A DNA stretch of 64,000 nucleotides, from assembly GCA_023439835.1 (NCBI GenBank), contig JAEXUW010000020.1, positions 220,043 to 284,042 of the forward strand, written 5' to 3'. Both the position numbers and the translations under genes were made by a program. This document shows positions 8,487-16,218 of this stretch, one piece after another. Position 1 is the first letter of the stretch. The number at the start of each line of letters is the position of its first letter. Under the pieces are notes generated by a model. That model searched no databases, was not told the DNA's origin, and saw only the letters and a program-made list of their open reading frames with translations. Source of the DNA: Bacillota bacterium (GTDB taxonomy: Bacteria; Bacillota; Clostridia; Oscillospirales; Ruminococcaceae).

Positions 8487-9485
8487 TTATTTCATTGCTT
8501 CTTCAATCGCAACGGCACAAGCAACAGTCATACCAACCATCGGGTTATTTCCTGCACCGATAAGTCCCATCATTTCAACGTGAGCCGGAACAGAAGATGA
8601 ACCAGCGAACTGGGCGTCGCCGTGCATTCTTCCCATAGTGTCCGTCATACCGTATGAAGCAGGGCCTGCGGCCATATTGTCAGGGTGAAGTGTACGTCCT
8701 GTTCCGCCACCTGATGCAACGGAGAAGTATTTCTTTCCGTTTTCCATTGCCCATTTCTTATATGTTCCTGCAACAGGATGCTGGAAACGTGTTGGGTTAG
8801 TGGAGTTTCCTGTGATTGAAACGTCAGCCTTTTCAAACTTCATGATAGCAACGCCTTCAAGAACGTCATTAGCGCCGTAGCAACGAACCTTAGCCTTGTC
8901 GCCGTCTGAATATGCCTTTTCGCGAACTATCTGAAGCTCACCGGTAGCAAAGTTATAATCAGTTTCGACATATGTGAAGCCGTTAATTCTTGAAATAATC
9001 ATAGCCGCATCTTTTCCAAGACCGTTAAGAATAACTCTCAAAGGAGTTTTTCTAGCTTTATTTGCTGTTCTTGCGATACCGATAGCACCCTCAGCGGCAG
9101 CAAATGATTCGTGACCTGCGAGGAAGCAGAAGCAGTCAGTTTCTTCTCTTAAAAGCATAGCTCCAAGATTTCCGTGACCTAAGCCAACCTCACGCTGTTC
9201 AGCAACTGAACCAGGAATACAGAACGCCTGAAGTCCGATACCGATAGTTTCAGCAGCTTCAGCAGCTTTTTTAATTCCCTTTTTCAGAGCAATTGCTGTT
9301 CCGAGTGTATAAGCCCAAACTGCATTTTCGAATGCGATTGGCTGAATGCCCTTTACGATTTCTTCAACGTTTATGCCTTTTTCAAGACAAAAATCCTTTG
9401 CCGCATCGATATCCTTAAAGCCATATTCGGCACAGCAGGCGTTGATTTTCGGCATTCTTCTTTCTTGACCTTCAAATTTAGCCAT
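8487..9485 (-). CDS. GGGtGRT protein (conserved family of unknown function)
   Basis: The 332-residue product carries the family-defining segment ASGGGTGRTLHPDN in its C-terminal third and a glycine- and methionine-rich end (GLIGAGNNPMVGMTV). It has no signal peptide or membrane segment. The family is known from anaerobic Firmicutes and archaea, where it often lies beside an IscU-like protein as here, but no reaction is established. The gene starts 17 bases after the stop of the IscU-like gene, with GGGGAGG in the gap, so the two are one operon. The pairing suggests a metal- or Fe-S-linked role; this is inference from context only. Confidence 0.85.
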   Translation of the reverse strand: MAKFEGQERRMPKINACCAEYGFKDIDAAKDFCLEKGINVEEIVKGIQPIAFENAVWAYTLGTAIALKKGIKKAAEAAETIGIGLQAFCIPGSVAEQREVGLGHGNLGAMLLREETDCFCFLAGHESFAAAEGAIGIARTANKARKTPLRVILNGLGKDAAMIISRINGFTYVETDYNFATGELQIVREKAYSDGDKAKVRCYGANDVLEGVAIMKFEKADVSITGNSTNPTRFQHPVAGTYKKWAMENGKKYFSVASGGGTGRTLHPDNMAAGPASYGMTDTMGRMHGDAQFAGSSSVPAHVEMMGLIGAGNNPMVGMTVACAVAIEEAMK

Positions 9486-9502
9486 TTATATTCAACCTCC
9501 CC

Positions 9503-10192
9503 TTATTCTTCTCTTGGGTCGATATGCTTATAGCCCTCATAGCGACCGTATGTGCCGATATTCTTCTCATATGCTTCAGTAGGATTTGCGCCGTGACGGA
9601 TATCCTCAAGCATTTTTCCAACCTTGACAAACTTATAGCCACATGGCTGATCATCTTCGTCAATTGCAACGCTTAGAATGTAGCCTTCAGCCATTTCAAG
9701 ATAACGAACGCCCTTTGCGTTTGTTGAGAAGATAGTTCCAACCTGTGAACGAAGGCCTTTTCCAAGGTCCTCAAGACCGGCTCCGATAGGAAGTCCGCCT
9801 TCACTGAAAGCTGTCTGTGATCTTCCGTAAACAATCTGAAGGAAAAGCTCTCTCATAGCGACGTTAATAGCATCGCATACAAGGTCAGTGTTTAGGGCTT
9901 CAAGAATAGTTTTTCCCGTTAGAATCTCTCCAGCCATAGCGGCGGAGTGTGTCATACCTGAACAGCCAAGTGTTTCAACGAGAGCTTCTTCAATGATACC
10001 CTCTTTTATGTTGAGCGTCAGCTTGCAGGCACCCTGCTGAGGTGCACACCATCCTACACCGTGTGTAAGACCGGAAATGTCCTTGATTTCATATGCCTTC
10101 ACCCACTTGCCTTCTTCTGGGATAGGCGCCGGACCGTGCTTAGGACCTTTTTTGAGAACGCACATTCTCTCGACTTCATGAGAATAGATCAT
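9503..10192 (-). CDS. IscU/NifU-like iron-sulfur cluster scaffold homologue
   Basis: The 229-residue protein has an IscU-like core: a hydrophobic strand pair, LGCSGMTHSAAMAGEI with a cysteine at 77, then a GKTILEAL helix and a further cysteine at 106. C49 and C56 lie in GWCAPQQGAC. IscU scaffolds use three cysteines to hold a nascent cluster, so binding is plausible, though spacing differs from classic IscU and extra N- and C-terminal segments are present. No iscS or suf genes are adjacent. The ATG follows AAAGGAG at good spacing. It is first in the two-gene unit with GGGtGRT; partnership with that protein is likely, cluster assembly itself is unproven. Confidence 0.75.
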   Translation of the reverse strand: MIYSHEVERMCVLKKGPKHGPAPIPEEGKWVKAYEIKDISGLTHGVGWCAPQQGACKLTLNIKEGIIEEALVETLGCSGMTHSAAMAGEILTGKTILEALNTDLVCDAINVAMRELFLQIVYGRSQTAFSEGGLPIGAGLEDLGKGLRSQVGTIFSTNAKGVRYLEMAEGYILSVAIDEDDQPCGYKFVKVGKMLEDIRHGANPTEAYEKNIGTYGRYEGYKHIDPREE

Positions 10193-10215
10193 ATCTGTAC
10201 TCCTTTCGGTATTTT

Positions 10216-10244
10216 ACCTGAATATTCAAATAATTGAATCAGGT
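10216..10244 (-). promoter_or_regulatory. Leader inverted repeat of the IscU-like/GGGtGRT operon
   Basis: ACCTGA-ATTCAA on one side pairs with TTGAATCAGGT on the other, giving an 11-bp stem with a 3-base bulge and a 4-base loop. It lies between the promoter and the ribosome binding site and has no T-tract, so it is either an operator or a leader hairpin. Confidence 0.5.
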
Positions 10245-10260
10245 TAAAACATACAAGCTT

Positions 10261-10289
10261 ATTATATATGATTTTCCTCGTTTTATCAA
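10261..10289 (-). promoter_or_regulatory. Promoter of the IscU-like/GGGtGRT operon
   Basis: On the minus strand TTGATA (10289-10284), 17 bases, TATAAT (10266-10261). The rest of the stretch up to 10410 shows no gene. Confidence 0.75.
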
Positions 10290-10417
10290 GATATTTTTTT
10301 CACAAACTCAATAAAGCCTGATATAATATTTTGTTCAAAATATCAACGCAGTGTTTTTATATAAACCCAGTATGCTTATTTTATTATGGCGCAGGTATTT
10401 TATTATTTATAAAAAAG

Positions 10418-10426
10418 TGATATAAT
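10418..10426 (+). promoter_or_regulatory. Extended -10 promoter of the 10448 lipoprotein
   Basis: TGATATAAT is an extended -10 with a poor -35. It lies about 21 bases before the probable TTG start, leaving a very short leader. Confidence 0.55.
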
Positions 10427-10447
10427 ATGCTGGGAAGGTGATTGACA

Positions 10448-11497
10448 TTGAAAAAAATATTAATTCTACTTTTAGCAACACTCACAATTATAAATTTCTC
10501 AGGCTGTGATATATTATCGGGTTTAAGCGACAATGATGATGGTTTAACAAATGATGTTTTAGGAAGCAGTACAAACGACAGTGCCAATTCAAATTCAAGC
10601 GGAAGTGAAGCAGACAAAAAAGGTGAATATATAACTGCTGAGAGGCTCACTATGTTTCTTGACGCAATAAAAAATAGTGAAACTGACGTGGTAGCAAATA
10701 TGTGCGGTGTTTATAACGAAGGTGAAAATATCAAGGTCGCACAATTTTCATATTTAAAAGAAATAAAAATTGATAAGTATTATTTTGAGTATATTTTCAG
10801 CGACGGTGCAAACTATACATATTCAGTAATTTTGAGTATTTCTGAAAGTCAAAATCAGCAGTATCCCGTGGGTATATCGAAGTGGAAGGCTGTTGTTCCT
10901 ATTACTGATGAAATAAGTGCGGTAAGTCAGTTTGTGCCGTACAGTTCATCAGTTGGCATATATTCAGGCGACAGTGATACTCGCGATATGGAGCTGTTTG
11001 CTTATAACTGGCTTTGCTGTTACTCTGACAATCCCTTTATATCGGCGGAAAATATTGAAACTATCAGCTTTGACAGCAGGCTTTTGGATTTAATATCTCG
11101 TTGTGTTGAACATGATTTGGAAGGTATGTTCACTGAAACCTCTTTCAAAGAATATGCCAAAAGTGTTTTTGGGAAAAGCATCGGAAGTGCGGGAGCATAT
11201 TCGGACTTTTATCAATCGAGATATCTTTATTATGATGACGAAAAGGGTAATATGCTAAACGGTATTCCTCAAACTCAGAAAATTACATTTATAAATCTGA
11301 AAGAAAAAATAGTTGACCCTATAACTGGAAGAACAGAGATATCCTATGATATATTCAGTGACTGTGCATATATGAACGTGTGCAGGCGTATTACCTTTAC
11401 ATTTATGCCTAATCAGAACGGCGGTTTTAGCTTTCAGGGTACGGTGGGGGAGCATGTGACAGAATATTCACCCGCTATTATATCAATAACAAAATAA
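10448..11497 (+). CDS. Lipoprotein of unknown function
   Basis: The first residues MKKILILLLATLTI form a signal peptide ending in a lipobox-like FSGC, so the mature protein should be lipid-anchored outside the membrane. An Asp/Ser/Asn-rich linker follows (residues 20-60), then about 280 residues with no family recognised. I chose TTG at 10448 (349 residues) because GGAAGGTG lies seven bases before it; TTG at 10442 is too close. It stands alone between the Fe-S pair and pyk. Confidence 0.65.
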   Translation: MKKILILLLATLTIINFSGCDILSGLSDNDDGLTNDVLGSSTNDSANSNSSGSEADKKGEYITAERLTMFLDAIKNSETDVVANMCGVYNEGENIKVAQFSYLKEIKIDKYYFEYIFSDGANYTYSVILSISESQNQQYPVGISKWKAVVPITDEISAVSQFVPYSSSVGIYSGDSDTRDMELFAYNWLCCYSDNPFISAENIETISFDSRLLDLISRCVEHDLEGMFTETSFKEYAKSVFGKSIGSAGAYSDFYQSRYLYYDDEKGNMLNGIPQTQKITFINLKEKIVDPITGRTEISYDIFSDCAYMNVCRRITFTFMPNQNGGFSFQGTVGEHVTEYSPAIISITK

Positions 11498-11638
11498 ATA
11501 AACTTTTGATGGTGCTAAATAGTATTTGTTTTTGTAATGCAAAGCATTTGTTATAGATATATAGTTATAATGTAATTAACTTTTTTGATCAAATACTATC
11601 AAAAGAAACGATTTTGTTTTTTGATAATGTGCTTTTGA
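11498..11638. other. Intergenic region with dispersed inverted repeat upstream of pyk
   Basis: CTTTTGAT...ATAGTATTTG (11503-11528) is complementary to CAAATACTATCAAAAG (11590-11605), with an 8-base insert in the first arm and about 60 bases between. A smaller AATGC-AAA-GCATT palindrome lies inside. It may terminate the lipoprotein transcript or regulate pyk; there is no T-tract to decide. Confidence 0.4.
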
Positions 11639-11667
11639 TTGACTTGAAAAAGTTTTTAACATAAAAT
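11639..11667 (+). promoter_or_regulatory. Promoter of pyk
   Basis: TTGACT at 11639-11644, 17 bases, TAAAAT at 11662-11667; 40 bases before the pyk start. Confidence 0.7.
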
Positions 11668-11707
11668 ATGATTAGATATTATAGATTTTTCTCGGGAGGT
11701 TATATAA

Positions 11708-13138
11708 ATGCGGAAAACCAAAATCGTATGCACAATTGGTCCATCAACAGATGATTCAAATATTCTCCGTCAGCTTATGCTTGAAGGAATGGACGTTGCT
11801 CGTTTTAATTTTTCACATGGTGATTATGAGATGCACAAAAAGCGTTTTGATCAGATTGTTGCTCTTCGTGAGGAACTAGGCTTGCCGATTGCGACAATGC
11901 TTGATACAAAAGGCCCTGAAATTCGCCTCGGCAAATTCAAGGATAACAAGCCTGTTGAAATTAAGGACGGCGACTGCTTTACTCTCACATCAGACGATAT
12001 TGAGGGAACAAGCGAAAAATGCTCAATTAGCTTCAAGTCGCTTCCGCAAGATGTTAAGCCGGGCACCACAATCCTTATCAATGACGGCGTAATTGAGCTC
12101 AAGGCTAATAAAGTAACCTGCAATGACATATACTGCACAATAATTCACGGTGGCACCGTTTCAAATAACAAGGGAGTAAATGTTCCCGGAATAATGCTTT
12201 CTATGCCTTATATTTCAGAAAGGGATATGTCAGACCTTGAGTTTGGCGCAAAGCTCGGATTTGATTTTATTGCAGCATCGTTTGTCAGAAGCTCTGCCGA
12301 TATTAATTATTTAAGAAAGTTCACGCACAGCCTCGGCTGGAACAATCCTAGAATTATTGCAAAAATTGAGAACAGTGACGGTGTTGAAAACATTGAAGAG
12401 ATTTTACAGGCTGCCGACGGAATAATGGTAGCTAGAGGGGATATGGGAGTAGAAATTCCATTTGAAAAGATTCCCGCTATTCAGAAAAATCTAATTACTA
12501 AAGCTTACAATGCCGGCAAGCAGGTTATAACAGCAACCCAAATGCTTGAGTCAATGATTGTCAATCCGCGTCCGACTAGAGCAGAGATTACCGACGTCGC
12601 AAATGCAATCTATGACGGGACAAGCGCAATTATGCTTTCAGGTGAAACGGCAGCGGGCAAATATCCTGTTGAAACCGTAAAGACAATGGCGCTTATCGCC
12701 AAGACCACTGAAAAGGATATTAATTATAAGCTTAGGTTTTCAAAGCGTGAACAAACAAGGAATTTAGATATTACAAATGCTATTTCACACGCAACTGTAA
12801 CAACAGCACACGACCTTGAGGCGAATGCGATTATTACCGTTACAAAATCGGGGAACACAGCAAGAATGATATCGAAATACCGTCCGACCTGTCCGATTAT
12901 CGGATGCACGACTGACGAAACGATTTATCGTCAGCTTAATATGTCATGGGGCATCATTCCTGTTATGGTTGAGGAAAAAAACAACACCGATGAGCTTTTT
13001 GACCATGCTATTGAGTGTGCTAAGAAGAAAAGATTTTTGAAAGCGAATGACCTTGTTGTAATTACTGCTGGAGTGCCTCTGGGCATTGTCGGAAACACTA
13101 ATCTAATGAAGGTTCAACAGCTTCCCGCAGAAGAATAA
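11708..13138 (+). CDS. pyk: Pyruvate kinase
   Basis: Pyruvate kinase makes pyruvate and ATP from phosphoenolpyruvate and ADP, the last step of glycolysis. The 476-residue product begins RKTKIVCTIGPST, has the metal site MVARGDMGVEIP and the catalytic signature IAKIENSDGVENI, and ends with a normal C-terminal allosteric domain. The extra PEP-utiliser-like tail found in many Bacillus homologues is absent. The ATG follows GGGAGG. The gene stands alone with its own promoter and terminator. Confidence 0.96.
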   Translation: MRKTKIVCTIGPSTDDSNILRQLMLEGMDVARFNFSHGDYEMHKKRFDQIVALREELGLPIATMLDTKGPEIRLGKFKDNKPVEIKDGDCFTLTSDDIEGTSEKCSISFKSLPQDVKPGTTILINDGVIELKANKVTCNDIYCTIIHGGTVSNNKGVNVPGIMLSMPYISERDMSDLEFGAKLGFDFIAASFVRSSADINYLRKFTHSLGWNNPRIIAKIENSDGVENIEEILQAADGIMVARGDMGVEIPFEKIPAIQKNLITKAYNAGKQVITATQMLESMIVNPRPTRAEITDVANAIYDGTSAIMLSGETAAGKYPVETVKTMALIAKTTEKDINYKLRFSKREQTRNLDITNAISHATVTTAHDLEANAIITVTKSGNTARMISKYRPTCPIIGCTTDETIYRQLNMSWGIIPVMVEEKNNTDELFDHAIECAKKKRFLKANDLVVITAGVPLGIVGNTNLMKVQQLPAEE

Positions 13139-13175
13139 AAATGTAAAAATTTAAAATTCTGATTAAATGAATATT

Positions 13176-13220
13176 ACCGCCTTAATTTAAAATAATAATT
13201 AAGGCGGTATTCTATTTTTT
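13176..13220 (+). terminator. Terminator of pyk
   Basis: ACCGCCTTAATT pairs with AATTAAGGCGGT, followed by a T-rich run ending TTTTTT at 13220. Confidence 0.88.
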
Positions 13221-13257
13221 ATGTCGTCTTAACCATTTTTGAATGAGGAGGATTAAT

Positions 13258-13482
13258 GTGAAGAAAACTGTTTTTATATTAGTAGCGGGAGCAGTTATGG
13301 CAATTGCCCTTTGCGGATGCAATGCAGGAAATGAAAGCTCACTAGCTGGAACAACGACAACATCAGTTACCACAACAAAGGCAACAGAAGATACATCTGA
13401 AAATATTGGCGATAAAATATCCAGTGCTATTGACGAAGGAATGGATGATTTAAGCAGCGCAATTGAAAACGCAACCAGCTAA
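13258..13482 (+). CDS. Small Thr-rich lipoprotein
   Basis: This 74-residue product has a signal peptide with lipobox ALCGC, a Thr/Ser-rich stretch, and an acidic, amphipathic C-terminal half (GDKISSAIDEGMDDLSSAI). I start it at GTG 13258, because AGGAGG lies six bases before that codon; the in-frame ATG at 13243 would contain its own ribosome binding site. No family recognised; a surface-anchored small protein is all that can be said. Confidence 0.65.
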   Translation: MKKTVFILVAGAVMAIALCGCNAGNESSLAGTTTTSVTTTKATEDTSENIGDKISSAIDEGMDDLSSAIENATS

Positions 13483-13504
13483 GACTATATCTGATAACAG
13501 TAAG

Positions 13505-13538
13505 CACCGCATACTGCATTTATCTGCAATATGCGGTG
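13505..13538. terminator. Bidirectional terminator between the small lipoprotein and spoIID
   Basis: CACCGCAT-ACTGCA pairs with TGCA-ATATGCGGTG over about 12 bp. It sits between convergent genes with modest T-rich flanks. Confidence 0.75.
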
Positions 13539-13551
13539 TTTAATAATTAAA

Positions 13552-14571
13552 TTAGTCAGTATTAAGTTTTGTTATTTCAATTCCGTCAAAATAGTTATAT
13601 AGAATATCTGAATATGTACTGCCGTCCTTAGCCATTGTGTTTGCGCCGTATTGCGACAATCCCACACCATGACCACAACCTCTTACTATAAATTTAAAGC
13701 CTGTGGTCTCATCAAAGCTTATTTCATAAAAGCATGAGCGCAGTGAAAAAATTTCCTTAATTTCTTTTCCGGTAACAGATATTGAGCCGGCGTCAACTGT
13801 CAGAACAGTTCCTGACTCTGAAACTCCGCTGACTGTCATCCAGCTAGCCTTATCCTCACCCAGCACAATATCGGGATAGCTTTGAGAAAGTCTAGCCTTG
13901 ACTTCATTGGCACCAAATACGGTTTCCTCATAAAAACCGGGGGCTTTCTTGTCGCCATCGCTTTCAACTGCTTTTAAGTAGGGTATATCTGCCCCCCAAG
14001 CAACAGTGGCGCTTTCTGTTATTCCGCCAGACATTGAATGAAAGGCACTTATTATCGGCTCACCTTCAAAAACAGCAATCTCATTTATTACCTCGTCTGT
14101 CGCCAGTGAAATTTTCGTAAAATATAGAGTGTAGTTTTCACCATACAAGCTTTCAGCCTGTTTCGGCGTGAAGTATGCTTGATACACTCTTGTGTCGTCT
14201 GAGAAGTCGGCGCCTTTTAGTGACTCGTCTGGAGAGGATATCTCTTTAAGATGTTGTCTTAAAGCATATGTGTTTGCAAGAACAGCCTGAGCCTTGAGCG
14301 TTTCTTTTTCAAATGAAGCGGGCATCTGTGCAAAAACTGCCCCTATAATATAATCTCTGTGGGGGATTTCAATTATTTCGCCCGTTTGTGTAATCAGCAT
14401 TTTATAGCTTTTTGGCGCACAAAACTCAGCGGTAGTTATTTTTGGCTCTGAAGCCTCACTGCTGTCGTCTAAAAGCTCGCTTCCGTCACCAAATAATGCA
14501 ATAGACGGAACTATTAACAAAAACAAAGAGAACACTAAAATTATTCCGGCAAGATTTTTCATTTTTTTCAT
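13552..14571 (-). CDS. spoIID: SpoIID/LytB-domain protein (stage II sporulation protein D homologue)
   Basis: SpoIID is a membrane-anchored lytic transglycosylase that, with SpoIIM and SpoIIP, thins septal peptidoglycan during engulfment of the forespore. The 339-residue product has an N-terminal membrane segment (residues 7-27), the conserved block FEKETLKAQAVLANTYAL with the catalytic-type glutamate, and the C-terminal GCGHGVGLSQYGA motif. The length matches SpoIID. AAAGGATG precedes the ATG. Its presence suggests sporulation genes in the genome, though related LytB-domain proteins occur in non-sporulators. No sigma-E promoter was confidently found. Confidence 0.85.
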   Translation of the reverse strand: MKKMKNLAGIILVFSLFLLIVPSIALFGDGSELLDDSSEASEPKITTAEFCAPKSYKMLITQTGEIIEIPHRDYIIGAVFAQMPASFEKETLKAQAVLANTYALRQHLKEISSPDESLKGADFSDDTRVYQAYFTPKQAESLYGENYTLYFTKISLATDEVINEIAVFEGEPIISAFHSMSGGITESATVAWGADIPYLKAVESDGDKKAPGFYEETVFGANEVKARLSQSYPDIVLGEDKASWMTVSGVSESGTVLTVDAGSISVTGKEIKEIFSLRSCFYEISFDETTGFKFIVRGCGHGVGLSQYGANTMAKDGSTYSDILYNYFDGIEITKLNTD

Positions 14572-14664
14572 CCTTTCAATACTACTCGTCCATCAGATAC
14601 TTAATTTTATTCATGAAAAAACGGAATATGTATTGCTTAAGGAAATTTTAGGAAAATGGTTTTC

Positions 14665-14693
14665 TTGACATTTTTCCGATTTTAGTTTAAAAT
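14665..14693 (+). promoter_or_regulatory. Strong promoter of citrate synthase
   Basis: TTGACA at 14665-14670, 17 bases, TAAAAT at 14688-14693, 29 bases before the probable start. Confidence 0.82.
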
Positions 14694-14722
14694 AATTATA
14701 AATAATGTTTAGAGGTGAGAGA

Positions 14723-16081
14723 ATGCTTGAAAATATCAACGAAGAAATAAGAACCAAGCTCTGTGACGAATTTATTAAAAACAATACTATTAACCCGATG
14801 CTATATGAAAAGTATAATGTGAAACGTGGGCTTAGAAACGCCGACGGAACTGGTGTGCTTGCCGGAGTGACAAATATCTGTAATGTTCACGGATATGTTG
14901 TAAGTGAGGGAGAAAGAGTCCCGATTGACGGTGAGCTTATTTATCGTGGATATAATATTATAGACCTAATCGAGAATGCAACCGCTGAAAAGAGATTTGG
15001 CTTTGAAGAAATAGTATATCTGCTTTTGATGGGGAATCTTCCCAATAAAATTCAACTTAGCAAGTTCACAGAATTGCTTTCAATGGAAAGAGAACTGCCG
15101 GATCATTTTTTTGAGGATATGATACTTAAAGCCCCGTCAGCAAATATTATGAACAAACTTGCGAGGTCTGTTCTTGCACTTTATTCATATTATGATTTGC
15201 CTGAAGAGACGTCGCCATCAAATGAAATGGAAATGGCAATATCCATTATTTCCAGACTTCCCACAATAATGGTTTATGCATATCAGGTTAAGAGAAGATA
15301 TTATGATTCAAGCAGTATGTATATGCACCAGCTAAGAAAGGAAGAAAGCACCGCTCAGTCAATTCTTTCAATGCTCAGACCTGACAGGAAATATACTGAT
15401 GATGAAGCGAGGCTTCTTGATTTGTGTCTTATGCTTCACGCTGAACACGGCGGTGGCAATAACTCAACCTTCTCATGCCGTGTGCTTACTTCGTCGGGAA
15501 CAGACGCATATTCTGCATATGCCGCGGCAATCGGCTCACTAAAAGGTCCAAAGCATGGCGGTGCAAATATTAAGGTAATGGAGATGCTTCAATATATCAA
15601 GGAAGGCGTCGAGGATTGGGATGATGAAAATCAGGTTTCTGATTTCCTTGTTAAGCTTTTGAATAAAGAGGCGGGGGATAAATCTGGTTTGATTTACGGA
15701 ATGGGCCATGCGGTTTATACACTATCAGATCCAAGGTCTGTCATACTTAAAAAGCATGCTATGAAAATCGCTAAGGATACCCCTGTTGAGGCTGAATTCA
15801 AGCTTCTTGAAACTGTCGAGAGGCTGACGCCACGATTATTCTGTGAGATTAAAGGCGATGTCAAAACAGTATGTGCAAATGTCGATATGTACTCAGGGCT
15901 TGTATATAAGCTCCTTGGAATACCGGACGATTTATTCACTCCACTTTTTGCCGTATCAAGAATGCCCGGATGGTGTGCTCATCGTTTTGAAGAGCTTGTT
16001 ACAGGAAAAAGAATTATCAGACCGGCATACAAAGCTGTTGCGAAGCCAAGAGAATATGTTCCGATTTCTGAAAGAGAGTAA
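14723..16081 (+). CDS. gltA: Citrate synthase
   Basis: Citrate synthase joins oxaloacetate and acetyl-CoA. The product (452 residues) has the active-site blocks LHAEHGGGNNSTF, GPKHGGANIKV and GMGHAVYTLSDPR. The ATG at 14723 follows AGAGGTGAG; the in-frame ATG at 14705 lies upstream of that site. Aconitase and isocitrate dehydrogenase are encoded 20 kb away, so the three together make 2-oxoglutarate for glutamate synthesis. 2-Methylcitrate synthase is an alternative but no propionate genes are adjacent. Confidence 0.92.
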   Translation: MLENINEEIRTKLCDEFIKNNTINPMLYEKYNVKRGLRNADGTGVLAGVTNICNVHGYVVSEGERVPIDGELIYRGYNIIDLIENATAEKRFGFEEIVYLLLMGNLPNKIQLSKFTELLSMERELPDHFFEDMILKAPSANIMNKLARSVLALYSYYDLPEETSPSNEMEMAISIISRLPTIMVYAYQVKRRYYDSSSMYMHQLRKEESTAQSILSMLRPDRKYTDDEARLLDLCLMLHAEHGGGNNSTFSCRVLTSSGTDAYSAYAAAIGSLKGPKHGGANIKVMEMLQYIKEGVEDWDDENQVSDFLVKLLNKEAGDKSGLIYGMGHAVYTLSDPRSVILKKHAMKIAKDTPVEAEFKLLETVERLTPRLFCEIKGDVKTVCANVDMYSGLVYKLLGIPDDLFTPLFAVSRMPGWCAHRFEELVTGKRIIRPAYKAVAKPREYVPISERE

Positions 16082-16117
16082 AAATATTTATTTTTAAATT
16101 TCTCTTTTATAATTTAG

Positions 16118-16133
16118 TATAATATGTTATAAT
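16118..16133 (+). promoter_or_regulatory. Possible -10 elements for the lipoprotein/two-component operon
   Basis: Two TATAAT hexamers, at 16118 and 16128, lie upstream of the terminator-like hairpin at 16160. Neither has a good -35, so the promoter is tentative. Confidence 0.4.
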
Positions 16134-16159
16134 TGATTAGGTATATACCTGATCCAAAT

Positions 16160-16194
16160 GGTGTCGGAATATATCCGGCATCTTTTGTTTTTTT
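16160..16194 (+). terminator. Terminator hairpin after citrate synthase, or leader attenuator
   Basis: GGTGTCGG pairs with CCGGCATC (two G-U pairs) and is followed by TTTTGTTTTTTT. It lies 25 bases before the next gene and downstream of the candidate -10 boxes, so it may act as an attenuator for that operon. Confidence 0.7.
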
Positions 16195-16218
16195 ATTGTG
16201 TTTTTGTAAGGAGGAAGT

